DNA of 47,840 nucleotides from Methylomonas lenta (GCF_001644015.1 NZ_LUUI01000149.1:1-47840), one strand, 5' to 3'. Counted from the first letter of the stretch, positions 15,522 to 25,200 are shown. Program-made: numbers and translations. The notes: generated from the letters alone by a model not told the origin.

Positions 15522-18500
15522 TTATCCAGTTACTGGCTTTTGCGGTACTTTCTTTTTCCAAATACCGCCGCTAGCAAAACAAATCCAGCCCCAACGCAGC
15601 CAATCCAGTAATGACAAGGCCATCCACAAAGACCACCCCAACATAAGAATACGGTATACCATCATCGGTGCAGACACTACGGTTGCTGTTGGCAATACTG
15701 GCCCACTGTGATCCTGGTACCAATTTAAAACCCATGCCGTCGATTGGTTACCTGTGATTTGCATATCCGGTGAACCCAACAAACCTTGCTGCACGGCAGC
15801 AAACAGCAATAATACTGATACTAATGTTAAAAAGCCCAAGCCAATCTGAGCCAGATTAAATTGATTAATATTTTCCTGACTTTGGTGACGGCGTATTCCC
15901 AGTGCAAACAACCAAATGACCACTATCAAACCAGCGCCAACATGAATCTGACTTAAACCAATTAACAACAAAAACCACTGCCAACTTTTTAAGGGTGTTA
16001 ATGTACTTCTGCCCAAGCCCAACGCAAGTAATAACAATACCAATAACAGCCCCCATATCAGTGCCGCCGGACCAAACTTAGGCCCCAACGTGAACAAAAC
16101 CCAGCGATCACTAGCGGATGTCACTTGAATATTGCTGTTAACACTATCGATACCCAAGTTAACCAATGGCGTGGTAAATAACAGCGATTGTTCACTGACT
16201 ACCTGCCAATTCAAGGTTATTTGCTGGGTACCAGGATGGATCGGCAAGGTCACGGTATCAGCTTTTTGTCGGATCGGTTGCGTTACTCCATCGATACTGA
16301 CGTCTTGCAATTCTGCCTGGACAGGTAAAATTAAATTATGCTGTCCGCCTTTAGAACTGCGTAGATTTAAACTCAAACTCGCTATCTGATTACGTTTGCC
16401 GGGCTGCAGGTTTAGTTGGCTTTTATCAATGGTTAGCGTTGGACCTGGCACTGGCTCGGGGCGGCTTATACTCAATACAACCTTTTCACCCGGCCAGGGC
16501 CGCCACTCTGGCAACCAAATATCTTGCTGATCCAGATGATGCACCACTGCGATTCCTGTGGCTTGCAAATGCCAGATTGGGCTGACATCGGCGCGCCATA
16601 TTTCGCTCCATGCTGAAGTATCTGTTGCCTGCAATTCTAATTGCTGGCGTTTTTCCAATAAAGAGCGCCATTCCAGCATGTTTTGGCCGGCGGGCATGTT
16701 GACCAGCACTTTGCCGTTTTCGATATGTATTTGATCAGAAGTAATCGCCTCCCCTGGCAAAAGTGGGATTTGTAAAACTATCGGATTTTCATTTCCCGTT
16801 AATCTAATCACTTGGGTAGTGACATACCAGTCTAATCCCAAATGCAATGTTCTTTCTACCCGGACAAAAGCCGCCAAATCTTTTTCTTGAAAACCCGTTT
16901 TGGCAAATTGTGCATCGCTGTCAATTCTATTGAACTCTAGTTGGGCCGCAGTTTGGTGGTTTTCATATAAGCCCTCCACCCGCCAGCCATCGACTTTTAC
17001 TTCGCTATATTTTGGTTTTAAGGGCAAAGGCAAGCTAAATCTAAACTTTTGATTATGTCGTCCATAAAGTAATACTCTGTGCACCCCCTTGTTTAAGGCT
17101 AACCATAAATATCCGTCATTTTCACGTATCAAATTGCTAGTTTGCTTACCATTGACCGCAACCTGCTCCGGTAACCATTGTTCCAGTTGAGCCGGCAATG
17201 GTATCGCTACATCTTGCTGAACGTGAACCTGGAGATCGATCAGCATTTCATTTTCAGTGGCCGTCAGTTTCATTGATGCAATTTCTGCACAGGAAGGCAG
17301 ACATTCCGGGGCTTTTAAAAGCTGGGTTTTAAGCTGATCTAACAAACCCTGATCCGGAATATCGGCAAAGCTATCAGTATTTGCGAATATCAAGATTGGC
17401 AATAGTAGCCATGCGCTCACCCCGGGCAAACTCATAGGCATTTTTGCCGTTGCTAATCCTAGTACTTTCAAGCTCATTAGGGCTACCAGCAAAGCCTGCA
17501 GGAAATGCCAGACTAAAGTCCAAGGCGGCGATAGATACCAAAGCTGGATTTGCTGTTGACTATCCACGGCCCCATTCCAAGATAATTGAACAGTTTGCCA
17601 TTTCCACTGTGGCAATCCTGGTCCGGTTTGTATATTCGCATCCGGATCAATTCGATCGAAATTGACTGCAAATGTGCTTGAATCAGCGACAGCTGAATTG
17701 GTTTTCTGCATTTTTCGGGCTATTTGTTGTACAGGCGCCTCCGACATTTCCATCGCCGCCCCAGCCAGCATATCCTCGCTGCTTGTGACACTAGCGGCAG
17801 AGGGTACCGCTTCAATCGGTTGCCAGGGCTTTTCTAGTTGAGGGTAAATACCCATGCGAATTTGTGCAATCATGAATGGTATTACGATCACTACCAAACT
17901 TAACCAACATAGATTGCGATACCAAGTTACCCAACGCGAAAATTGATTTTTTGGTAATACCCGCAATAATGCCAAGGCTGCCAGTATATTTAACCAGATC
18001 CAATGAGGGGCATCTGCTTCATGCCAAAATAACATCAAACTGATTAAGGCCAGCAAACCCCATTGCCACGACCACAATCGACTAATAGCCAGTGCAATAA
18101 TTAGCACCAGAAAAATGTCCAACAATGTCCATCGAGTTAACCAACTATCGGGCTCATTATCGACACCGAATACAGCCAGTAAGCGCCAACCCGGCGGGAT
18201 ATTCAATTCCGCCTGCACCTGTTGAAATGTTTGCTGCCAGCCAACTGCATTTAAATATCTACCATTGCCTATGATGCGACTGTCTGCTTGTAACTCAACA
18301 GTGCCACGACGTACTTCAACACCCTGCTGACCATCATTGATTTGGGTAATCAATTGATTTTGTCCATTCAGTTGCACTTGTCCCAAATGCGTTTGTGCTA
18401 ATGCATTTATACGCCAATCATGTGTCATTTTGCCATTGATACGGTCGCTAACCGTATAGCCGTCGCCAGCAAAATCCAACCACAGCTTGCGATTTAATCT

Positions 18501-19541
18501 AAGTTTATTCGGCTCCAGGTCTGGGTCGCCACGACGAATTAATTTAAACCGCATACTTTGCCCCTGCTTGACTTGATAAGATGGCAGTTGTCGCCATTCT
18601 TCGGGCAAATTCGTTAGACTGGCATCTATCGGTGCCAGGTTTTCAATCTCGACTAATCTCAATGCTGGCATAGCTTTAAATGCCCAAATTTCGGATTCAG
18701 GCCAAGTCGTATCTTTGATGGCTAAATCTAATTGCATCAATTGCTGCGGGTATCGTGATTGAATTTTGATTGTCCATTGACCAGGTCGAACTTGTAACAA
18801 CAAGCTGCCGTCATTATCTATTCTGGCAGAGAATGGACTATCAACACTTATTGGGATGAATGCCGGTAACAAAGCATACGGTATGCTGACTTCCCTTGCT
18901 GCACCGGATACATTTAACATCAAATGTGTAAACATCTGCAATGGATTGTCGTCGATAATCTGCCTGAATACTTGTAAATCTAAACTGTCTTGTTGGTTAT
19001 TAGTGTTACTAACTTGTTGCGATCCTAGCCATAAAACATCCTTCTCGATGCGCGGATAGTTGATTGTTTCATTGTTTATGCTCAGCTGAATTAACCCGGT
19101 TTCCCTCGCAATAGCCAGACTTTCCGGCAGCTTGTCCCAGAAAAACTCACCGCTGATTTTATGATGTCCAGCTGGCAGCCAAATTGCTGGCTTGCCATGA
19201 TATCCGCTTACTATAGCGGGCTTTTGCCCTTGCAGAACCATCTGCGGCCATTGTTTTTGATCGCCGGGCAAGATTATCCAGCCTGCTTGATATAGCGTCC
19301 ATTCACCGCTAAATCGGCCAGAATTGTTTTGCAATTCCAGTCGCAAAGGACCTGACCAGCTGCAATGCTTTTGTTGATAATTATGATATAGAAATGGGCA
19401 CTCTAGCTGGGGATAGTCCGCCAGCACCCATGGTATCCAGGGCTTTAATACTTCTGGTACAGCCTGGGTATCAATGGCAAGAACCGAATATGATTTGATT
19501 ACCAGTAGCAAAACTAGCAATAAACGCTGAAAGAACATCAT
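15522..19541 (-). CDS. Very large exported membrane protein of unknown function
   Basis: About 1339 residues from ATG 19541. A signal peptide (MMFFQRLLLVLLLVIKSYSVLA) is followed by a beta-rich extracytoplasmic half of about 450 residues, four membrane spans (about 475-560), a linker, two more spans (about 672-725), a second extracytoplasmic half of about 460 residues and a cluster of about five C-terminal spans. Sequences are Trp-, Gln- and Leu-rich with no catalytic motif I know. I prefer ATG 19541 because GGAG stands 7 nt before it; a GTG at 19574 with AGGG upstream is an alternative adding 11 residues. It stands alone, without an operon partner. A cell-envelope role is a guess from topology. 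Confidence 0.8.
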   Translation of the reverse strand: MMFFQRLLLVLLLVIKSYSVLAIDTQAVPEVLKPWIPWVLADYPQLECPFLYHNYQQKHCSWSGPLRLELQNNSGRFSGEWTLYQAGWIILPGDQKQWPQMVLQGQKPAIVSGYHGKPAIWLPAGHHKISGEFFWDKLPESLAIARETGLIQLSINNETINYPRIEKDVLWLGSQQVSNTNNQQDSLDLQVFRQIIDDNPLQMFTHLMLNVSGAAREVSIPYALLPAFIPISVDSPFSARIDNDGSLLLQVRPGQWTIKIQSRYPQQLMQLDLAIKDTTWPESEIWAFKAMPALRLVEIENLAPIDASLTNLPEEWRQLPSYQVKQGQSMRFKLIRRGDPDLEPNKLRLNRKLWLDFAGDGYTVSDRINGKMTHDWRINALAQTHLGQVQLNGQNQLITQINDGQQGVEVRRGTVELQADSRIIGNGRYLNAVGWQQTFQQVQAELNIPPGWRLLAVFGVDNEPDSWLTRWTLLDIFLVLIIALAISRLWSWQWGLLALISLMLFWHEADAPHWIWLNILAALALLRVLPKNQFSRWVTWYRNLCWLSLVVIVIPFMIAQIRMGIYPQLEKPWQPIEAVPSAASVTSSEDMLAGAAMEMSEAPVQQIARKMQKTNSAVADSSTFAVNFDRIDPDANIQTGPGLPQWKWQTVQLSWNGAVDSQQQIQLWYLSPPWTLVWHFLQALLVALMSLKVLGLATAKMPMSLPGVSAWLLLPILIFANTDSFADIPDQGLLDQLKTQLLKAPECLPSCAEIASMKLTATENEMLIDLQVHVQQDVAIPLPAQLEQWLPEQVAVNGKQTSNLIRENDGYLWLALNKGVHRVLLYGRHNQKFRFSLPLPLKPKYSEVKVDGWRVEGLYENHQTAAQLEFNRIDSDAQFAKTGFQEKDLAAFVRVERTLHLGLDWYVTTQVIRLTGNENPIVLQIPLLPGEAITSDQIHIENGKVLVNMPAGQNMLEWRSLLEKRQQLELQATDTSAWSEIWRADVSPIWHLQATGIAVVHHLDQQDIWLPEWRPWPGEKVVLSISRPEPVPGPTLTIDKSQLNLQPGKRNQIASLSLNLRSSKGGQHNLILPVQAELQDVSIDGVTQPIRQKADTVTLPIHPGTQQITLNWQVVSEQSLLFTTPLVNLGIDSVNSNIQVTSASDRWVLFTLGPKFGPAALIWGLLLVLLLLALGLGRSTLTPLKSWQWFLLLIGLSQIHVGAGLIVVIWLFALGIRRHQSQENINQFNLAQIGLGFLTLVSVLLLFAAVQQGLLGSPDMQITGNQSTAWVLNWYQDHSGPVLPTATVVSAPMMVYRILMLGWSLWMALSLLDWLRWGWICFASGGIWKKKVPQKPVTG

Positions 19542-19574
19542 TGGGCTGCTCCGATTTGAGAGGTGAGTAGACAC

Positions 19575-19894
19575 TTTTACCCTGTTTTCTCAGAGCATTT
19601 TAAGCCCAATCAGCCTACCGAATGCTTCTTTATATTTCGGAATATTAAATGTTAAATCAAACAAGCAACCACTGATGATTGCGGAAAATACAACGTCCCA
19701 AGCAATTGCTACACGCGAATCGGAAGTATATTTTCCCTTACATCCTACGACTGGCACAGGACGAACGGAAAATCCTGCGCCATCGAGAGGGAAGTTTTTT
19801 GATTAATGCCTTAGAAGACTCACTATTTTTACAAGATCTTTTATCAAAAATTTAGCTTGGTTTAAATACCTTTAATACTGACTTCCGACGTTTT
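19575..19894. other. 320-bp gap between citrate synthase and the large membrane protein gene
   Basis: Apart from the possible decayed frame above, I see no gene. No strong terminator hairpin follows gltA; GGTATTTAAACC near 19859 is only a short palindrome. The promoter of the downstream minus-strand gene should be in this gap but is not obvious. Confidence 0.5.
19602..19805 (-). pseudogene. Possible decayed reading frame
   Basis: A minus-strand frame with no start codon runs from just after a TAA near 19807 to a TGA near 19600 (about 66 codons). It encodes plausible protein sequence (PLDGAGFSVRPVPVVGCKGK, later WDVVFSAIISGCLFDLTFN with a hydrophobic stretch). I do not recognise it; chance is possible. 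Confidence 0.2.
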
Positions 19895-21190
19895 TTATCG
19901 CTGCGAAATTGTCTTAACATCTCTCGTAGATACTCCACGATACAACTGCCTTGGTCGGCCTATCTTCTGTTCAGGATCTGAAATCATTTCATCCCATTGG
20001 GCTATCCAACCTACTGAGCGAGCCAAAGCAAAGATGGCAGTAAACATTTCTGTCGGTATACCCAAGGCTCTAAGAACTATACCTGAATAAAAATCTACAT
20101 TCGGATACAATTTTTTCTCAACAAAGTATTCGTCTTCCAACGCTATTCGCTCTAACTCCATTGCCAATTTGAATAATGGATCATCTTTTAAATTTAACTC
20201 ATCCAATACTTCATGACAGGTTTGTCGCATCAGTTTTGCACGGGGATCATAGTTTTTATAAACCCTGTGACCAAAGCCCATCAAGCGAAATGAATCGTTT
20301 TTATTTTTTGCTTTTGCTACATATTCCGGTATCTTGGACACATCACCTATATGTTCAAGCATATTCAACACAGCTTCATTTGCTCCACCGTGCGCAGCTC
20401 CCCACAAGCAAGCAATCCCTGCAGCAACACATGCATAAGGATTTGCCCCACTTGAACCAGCTAATCTCACTGTTGATGTCGATGCATTTTGTTCATGATC
20501 CGCATGTAAAATCAGAATTCTATCTAACGCCCTGACTAAAACTGGATTTGCAATATAATCATCACAGGGATCTCCCATCATCATTCGCATAAAATTTTCA
20601 GCATACCCTAGCTTCCTTTTAGGATACATAAATGGTCGTCCAGTACTGTATTTATAGCTCATTGCTACGATATTCGGCATTTTTGCAATAAGTCGAATAG
20701 CCGTTAAATTTCTATCTTCTACGCTGTAGATGTCTATAGCGTCATGATAGAACGCTGATAGAGCACCTACCACCCCGACTAATATTGCCATTGGGTGCGC
20801 ATCACGTCGAAATCCACTATAAAAACGGGCTATCTGCTCATGTATCATGACGTGCTGCCCAACATCCCCAACAAATCGCCTCATTTCCGCGCCATTTGGC
20901 AATTCGCCTTTCAATAGCAAATATGAAACCTCAAGGAAATCGCATTTCTCTGCTAACTGCTCTATGGGGTAACCACGATAAAGTAAAATTCCTTCATCAC
21001 CATCGATATAAGTTATTTTTGAGGAACAACTGGCTGTTGATGTAAAACCGGGATCATATGTGAAATGACCTGTTTTTGCGTATAGTGTCCGAATATCTAT
21101 TACCGATGGCCCCATAGAGCCTGTCAAAATAGGCATTTGATTAGCTTCATCTGAACCATCTTCTATTATGGATACAATTTTTTCAGCCAT
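19895..21190 (-). CDS. gltA: Type II (hexameric) citrate synthase
   Basis: Condenses acetyl-CoA and oxaloacetate to citrate. The 431-residue protein matches the proteobacterial NADH-sensitive GltA type with an N-terminal beta domain. Landmarks: [36 protein letters not shown] (catalytic His), [32 protein letters not shown] (second His region) and the C-terminal [20 protein letters not shown] 7-8 nt before the ATG is a good ribosome-binding site. Monocistronic, with an AT-rich 223-bp upstream gap. Methanotrophs of this group need it mainly for biosynthesis, since methane carbon enters through the RuMP cycle. Confidence 0.96.
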   Translation of the reverse strand: MAEKIVSIIEDGSDEANQMPILTGSMGPSVIDIRTLYAKTGHFTYDPGFTSTASCSSKITYIDGDEGILLYRGYPIEQLAEKCDFLEVSYLLLKGELPNGAEMRRFVGDVGQHVMIHEQIARFYSGFRRDAHPMAILVGVVGALSAFYHDAIDIYSVEDRNLTAIRLIAKMPNIVAMSYKYSTGRPFMYPKRKLGYAENFMRMMMGDPCDDYIANPVLVRALDRILILHADHEQNASTSTVRLAGSSGANPYACVAAGIACLWGAAHGGANEAVLNMLEHIGDVSKIPEYVAKAKNKNDSFRLMGFGHRVYKNYDPRAKLMRQTCHEVLDELNLKDDPLFKLAMELERIALEDEYFVEKKLYPNVDFYSGIVLRALGIPTEMFTAIFALARSVGWIAQWDEMISDPEQKIGRPRQLYRGVSTRDVKTISQR

Positions 21191-21413
21191 TAATACTCTC
21201 CCAAAGTGAATGCCTCTGTATTGTTACAGATTAATTTCATTCTATTCCATGTTGAATCTACTAACTAGACTTGTATTGTTAAGCTTTAATGACTTAATTA
21301 TTTCCATATTTGAATTATTTTTTATGCCACTAACTATTCAATATAACCCTGCTGTCATTTAATTGGATTATTTACTAACCCAAAATAAAATTCTTTCATT
21401 CCAAATCTACCAT

Positions 21414-21809
21414 CTATTTCATAGCTTCTTCTTCATTCGTCACCACACCGGACATACACTCTAATACGCTTTCAGCAAAGTTTGCATGTGCCTCGGCTAA
21501 AGCTTTTGGCGACCCAAATGCTTCTCTAAGTTCATTCATGGTTTTATTAGGATCTGCTGATTCATTTAATCTAAGCATTTTGCTGTAGTTTTTATAGGCT
21601 TGGCTTCGCGCAGGATCAAATGGTAATAAACCAGGCATATTTTTTGACGATGTTTGTACCACACAATCAACCATTGTCTTTGGTTCAATCTTGTAGTCCT
21701 TAATATCATTATCTTTCTCTACTTGCTGTAGCACGGCTTGCTCATATTCTGCCTTTTCTGCACAGCCAACCATCATTACTGCTGCTATAAGTATCAAAAC
21801 TTTATTCAT
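21414..21809 (-). CDS. Small lipoprotein of unknown function downstream of pmoB
   Basis: A 131-residue protein with a lipoprotein signal: MNKVLILIAAVMMVGC, the Cys at 16 being the likely lipidation site although the -3 position is Met instead of Leu. The mature part is acidic and helical, with two internal Cys residues (in MVDCVVQTSS and VLECMSGVV) that could form a disulfide. I recognise no family. It lies 158 bp downstream of pmoB on the same strand, but the pmo terminator at 21890-21925 is in between, so it is probably a separate unit or receives read-through. Confidence 0.7.
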   Translation of the reverse strand: MNKVLILIAAVMMVGCAEKAEYEQAVLQQVEKDNDIKDYKIEPKTMVDCVVQTSSKNMPGLLPFDPARSQAYKNYSKMLRLNESADPNKTMNELREAFGSPKALAEAHANFAESVLECMSGVVTNEEEAMK

Positions 21810-21889
21810 TTCTTTAGACGTGTGATTAAAATTATTATTTATATGACATATCTGCCATAGCTTTGAGTAATTTTTATATTTTTTATGCT

Positions 21890-21925
21890 AAAAAAAAGCC
21901 CCCACCACCCTAAGGTAGTGGAGGC
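21890..21925 (-). terminator. Rho-independent terminator of pmoCAB
   Basis: On the minus strand GCCTCCACTACC, a TTA loop and GGGTGGTGGGGGC form a long GC-rich stem followed by a run of at least seven T. It starts 43 bp after the pmoB stop. This is the strongest terminator in the window, fitting a highly expressed operon. Confidence 0.93.
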
Positions 21926-21967
21926 TTCTCATCCTCATTCTAAGATATTATTCTTAGAGTACTTTCA

Positions 21968-23212
21968 TTAGATGAAAGATGGGATTAATGGAGCATCAAC
22001 TGTTACCAATTGACGTGAACCATTTTCGTCCCAGAAGAACAGCAGACCTGCGAAACGGCTGTCTGGATCGTAGATCAAGTCAGCTAAGCGGTATACTTCC
22101 CATGCTGCATCAGAAGCTGTAACTTCAATAGTACGTGTCTCACCTGGAGCCAGTGGGCTATTGTCGCTAACAGTCAAACCTTCTTCAGCCAACAAGTCAT
22201 CTGGATAAGCAGTTTCATCTTCATGAACTTCTGGATCCAAGAAACGTACGCCAGCAGTGTTGAACTCGCCTAAACGTACTGATGTATCACCATTGTTGGT
22301 AACAGTCATGGTCATTTGCATTGCACGACCTGGTACACGGTATGTAGCGTCATCAATTTTAACTGAAACAGTAGCTTCAGGCATTTGATAAGTTTTCATG
22401 CCACGCAACAAACCAGCTTGCAAAGGAGTAGTTACAGGGTATTTAGAGTTAGTTGTGCCCATAGAAGCAGCAACGATAACCATAGTACCTACAGCAAATA
22501 CCATACCGATTTTTTTATCGCCTGCAGAAATCAAAGTACTAGCTTTACCAGTGCTTACTGCAATGTGACGAGGTACGAACATTGGGCGTTTAATCCAGAA
22601 CAACAACCATGCGAAAGCTACTGCAAACCATACAGCATGCCAGAAATAGGTGTTTTCTAGATTATAAGTTTCCAAGTCGATTGTTTGACCAGTCAAAGTA
22701 GTAACTGGATTAACGAAATCGCCCATAGAACCTGTAATGGTTGTCCATTTACCAGGACCGATGATTGGACCACCGCCTTGAACGTTCATCATTGAGTGAA
22801 CATGCCAGTCGCCTGGGCGACGTGCTTTCAACAAAACTTTGAACTCGTAAACTTCACCCAGCTCCAAAGAAACTGAACGAGGAACCAATTGACCACCGAT
22901 CCAAGAACCAGCACGAATAAATACTGGACCAGGAATACCAATGTTCAAAAACGATACTTCTGGCTTATCAACAGTTTCTGGCCAACCTTTAAATACCAGG
23001 AATTTGCCTGAAATGGTCATAGTGTCGTTAACCGGCACTTCTTCTTTTGACCAATTCAAATCAAACCAGTGAATTGTCCGCATACGCATAAACGCAGCCT
23101 GAGACTTTTCACCGTGAGCAGATGCTGTAGGAGCATAAAACATCGCTGCTGTCATTGTGATCAGCAGTGCGACAAAGGACAGTTTTGCAACTTTGTCTTT
23201 AATTATTTTCAT
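21968..23212 (-). CDS. pmoB: Particulate methane monooxygenase subunit B
   Basis: The 414-residue periplasmic cupredoxin-type subunit. The signal sequence ends in ASA so that His33 becomes the mature N-terminus (HGEKSQAAF). His33 with His137 and His139 (GDWHVHSMMNV) reproduces the Cu(B) site with exactly Methylococcus capsulatus numbering. His48 (RTIHWF) is present, but the partner of the bis-His site, His72 in M. capsulatus, is Leu72 here (GKFLVFKGW). Two membrane helices (about 187-207 and 232-252) separate the two cupredoxin domains. GAGGAGG precedes the ATG. Third gene of pmoCAB, 92 bp after pmoA and followed by the terminator. Confidence 0.98.
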   Translation of the reverse strand: MKIIKDKVAKLSFVALLITMTAAMFYAPTASAHGEKSQAAFMRMRTIHWFDLNWSKEEVPVNDTMTISGKFLVFKGWPETVDKPEVSFLNIGIPGPVFIRAGSWIGGQLVPRSVSLELGEVYEFKVLLKARRPGDWHVHSMMNVQGGGPIIGPGKWTTITGSMGDFVNPVTTLTGQTIDLETYNLENTYFWHAVWFAVAFAWLLFWIKRPMFVPRHIAVSTGKASTLISAGDKKIGMVFAVGTMVIVAASMGTTNSKYPVTTPLQAGLLRGMKTYQMPEATVSVKIDDATYRVPGRAMQMTMTVTNNGDTSVRLGEFNTAGVRFLDPEVHEDETAYPDDLLAEEGLTVSDNSPLAPGETRTIEVTASDAAWEVYRLADLIYDPDSRFAGLLFFWDENGSRQLVTVDAPLIPSFI

Positions 23213-23304
23213 AATTTCCTCCTCTATTACTAGAGAATCTTGTAATTAAGATCTACTGGCATAATTAGTACATGCCAGCTGTCATTTTCAATCAAAACTT
23301 CAGA

Positions 23305-24054
23305 TTAGGATGCTTCGTCAGAAATGAAATCGGTTTTAGCGAACCATTTTCCGAAAAAGTGCCACAAGAAGTAAATGATGATAGAAACGAATCCAGAGAA
23401 GAACGCTGATACAGGAGCAACGTCTTTACCGAAAGTTCTTAATGTACCTTTCTCTACCATACGAATGTACTCAGGAGTACCAGTTCTAACATAGTGGTAA
23501 CCTTGTAAGTCAGCCAAAGTCATCATCATGCCGTTGTATTCAACAGGCACGTGCAATGGAGCGATTACAGGCCAGTTACCTGGATAGAACAACAGACCAT
23601 ATGCCAAACCACCAACAACAGCTGTCAAAGTCATGCTATTACCCAACATCAGGATAACGTCAAGAACAATGGCACCTGGGATCAGGTTAGATGGGAATAC
23701 GAAGTTTACTGGGAAGTAAGTCCAACCCCAGAAGTTCATGTATCTGTTGATCCACTCACCTAACATCAGAGCAACTACAGAAAGAGTTGCGCCGATTGGC
23801 AAACGGTATCTCCACCACAAGCATGCTTGAACAGCCGCAGGGAATGTAATAGAAACGATAGGTGCTACGGTTACCCATAGACGTCTATCTTTCCAGTCAG
23901 TCCAGAAATCCCAGTCACCACCAGTCAACATATAATGAATATGGTAACCACCTAGAACTGCTGTGAACAGTGTAAAAAGAATCATCCAGTCGAACGTACG
24001 GGAAACTTGTACCGCTTCCGCACGTGAACGTACAGCTGATTGAGATGCGCTCAT
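23305..24054 (-). CDS. pmoA: Particulate methane monooxygenase subunit A
   Basis: The 249-residue integral membrane subunit, the standard marker gene for methanotrophs. It has about seven membrane spans and the invariant GGDWDFWTDWKDRRLW block near residues 45-60 (site of the common A189 primer), plus NFWGWTYFPVNFVFPSN and LHVPVEYNGMMMTLADLQGY. The whole sequence resembles type I methanotroph PmoA much more than AmoA or type II PmoA. AGGAGGT precedes the ATG. It follows pmoC after a 109-bp spacer containing a hairpin. Confidence 0.98.
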   Translation of the reverse strand: MSASQSAVRSRAEAVQVSRTFDWMILFTLFTAVLGGYHIHYMLTGGDWDFWTDWKDRRLWVTVAPIVSITFPAAVQACLWWRYRLPIGATLSVVALMLGEWINRYMNFWGWTYFPVNFVFPSNLIPGAIVLDVILMLGNSMTLTAVVGGLAYGLLFYPGNWPVIAPLHVPVEYNGMMMTLADLQGYHYVRTGTPEYIRMVEKGTLRTFGKDVAPVSAFFSGFVSIIIYFLWHFFGKWFAKTDFISDEAS

Positions 24055-24106
24055 TAGCTTACCTCCTAAAGAATTAAAATTATATTTTTTTTTACTTTCC
24101 CTTATC

Positions 24107-24129
24107 CTGCCCTACACGAAGTAGGGCAA
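24107..24129 (-). promoter_or_regulatory. Intercistronic pmoC-pmoA hairpin
   Basis: TGCCCTAC and GTAGGGCA (24108-24115 and 24121-24128) form an 8-bp perfect stem around a 5-nt loop containing UUCG in the pmoC-pmoA mRNA. No T-run follows, so it is unlikely to terminate strongly. A processing or mRNA-stability element setting the pmoC:pmoA ratio is the more natural reading. Confidence 0.6.
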
Positions 24130-24163
24130 GAAAGGAGATAGTATTTACTTTTACAGACTTGGA

Positions 24164-24916
24164 TTAAGCCAGGTCTTTTTTCAGCAATTTGGTAATTGCC
24201 ATTACTTCGGTATTCACTACACCCATGATAGCAAGAGCAGCCCAACCAAAGAATACGAAACCGTAATGCAATGGTGCAACGAACAACTCTTCCATAAACC
24301 AGAATGTGTGACCCCATTCGTTCAAGCCAACATTAGGCAAGATCATGAATGGACCGATTACCGCAATCAAATACATCAAATGCAGACCTTCTTGGTATGT
24401 AGGCAATCTTGTTTTTGCATACATGAAAGAAGCAGTACCAGTGATGATATAGATTGGGTAAGACAGATAAAATTCGATGATGTGACTTGGTGTAAAGTCA
24501 GTATCACGAACGATGGTTTGGTGCCAAGTACCGTCTTGCTCTGTGAAGTAAGAAGCGCCCCAGTAGATAGCCCAGCCGTAACATACCAACCAAACCCAAT
24601 GATGGAAATGTCTTCTCAACTCTTCACGAGGTGTGATTGACATAACTTTACGATCACGAGTTTTCCAAAGGAAGCCGTTGATACCTGCGAACAGGATAAC
24701 TTCGACTACGATCTCGATGTACAGCATGTTCATCCAGTATGTTTCAAACTCTGGAGCAAACGAGTCAAGACCAGCTGACCAGCCGTAGACGCCTTCGTAC
24801 CAACGAATGAAAGAATAAAAAACCAGATACAGCAAAATGCCTAGTGTCAGGTTTCTTTTATTTAAAAGCGGTGCTTCCGCAGCATCAGCCTTAACTGATT
24901 CAGTTGTAGCAGCCAT
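24164..24916 (-). CDS. pmoC: Particulate methane monooxygenase subunit C
   Basis: The 250-residue membrane subunit that carries the Cu(C)/Cu(D) sites. Asp128, His132 and His145 (EQDGTWHQ and FTPSHIIEF) have the same spacing as Asp156/His160/His173 of M. capsulatus. About six membrane spans and GPFMILPNVGLNEWGHTFW are characteristic. The N-terminus is somewhat shorter than in M. capsulatus. AGGAGGT precedes the ATG. First gene of the operon; an approximately 110-nt leader separates it from the predicted transcription start. Confidence 0.98.
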   Translation of the reverse strand: MAATTESVKADAAEAPLLNKRNLTLGILLYLVFYSFIRWYEGVYGWSAGLDSFAPEFETYWMNMLYIEIVVEVILFAGINGFLWKTRDRKVMSITPREELRRHFHHWVWLVCYGWAIYWGASYFTEQDGTWHQTIVRDTDFTPSHIIEFYLSYPIYIITGTASFMYAKTRLPTYQEGLHLMYLIAVIGPFMILPNVGLNEWGHTFWFMEELFVAPLHYGFVFFGWAALAIMGVVNTEVMAITKLLKKDLA

Positions 24917-24944
24917 TTCTACCTCCTAAAAGATTATCTAAATC

Positions 24945-24959
24945 CCCGGTTTAACCGGG
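24945..24959 (-). promoter_or_regulatory. Leader hairpin upstream of pmoC
   Basis: CCCGGT and ACCGGG (24945-24950 and 24954-24959) are inverted repeats in the predicted pmoC 5' untranslated region, 29 nt before the start codon. This short stable hairpin might affect leader stability or processing. Confidence 0.4.
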
Positions 24960-25033
24960 AGTTCTTTGTGTTTCCATTAATAACAAGTTGCTCTAAAACG
25001 AACAACCCACCCCAATCCCTTAGAGTGTTTGCC

Positions 25034-25061
25034 AGTCTACCATCACAACAAGCCATGTCAA
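25034..25061 (-). promoter_or_regulatory. Sigma-70-type promoter of pmoCAB
   Basis: On the minus strand TTGACA (25061-25056), a 16-nt spacer and TAGACT (25039-25034) form a good vegetative promoter about 115-120 bp upstream of pmoC. The perfect -35 box and upstream A/T-rich sequence suit the high expression known for pmo operons. Confidence 0.65.
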
Positions 25062-25200
25062 GATAATATTCTTTATTTTCGACCAACATTTGACATGCCA
25101 CTTCATCGCTTAATTAATCGCTAAACGCGGGGAATTTTTTTTTGTTAGAATTCTCACAAAGTTACCTTAAAACATTACAACAACACCCACACAACTTGCC

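Noticed and set aside
21968-24916. Ammonia monooxygenase (amoCAB) instead of pmoCAB
   Set aside because: The PmoA blocks, PmoB copper ligands and surrounding RuMP-type genes fit methanotroph pMMO; no nitrifier genes are present.
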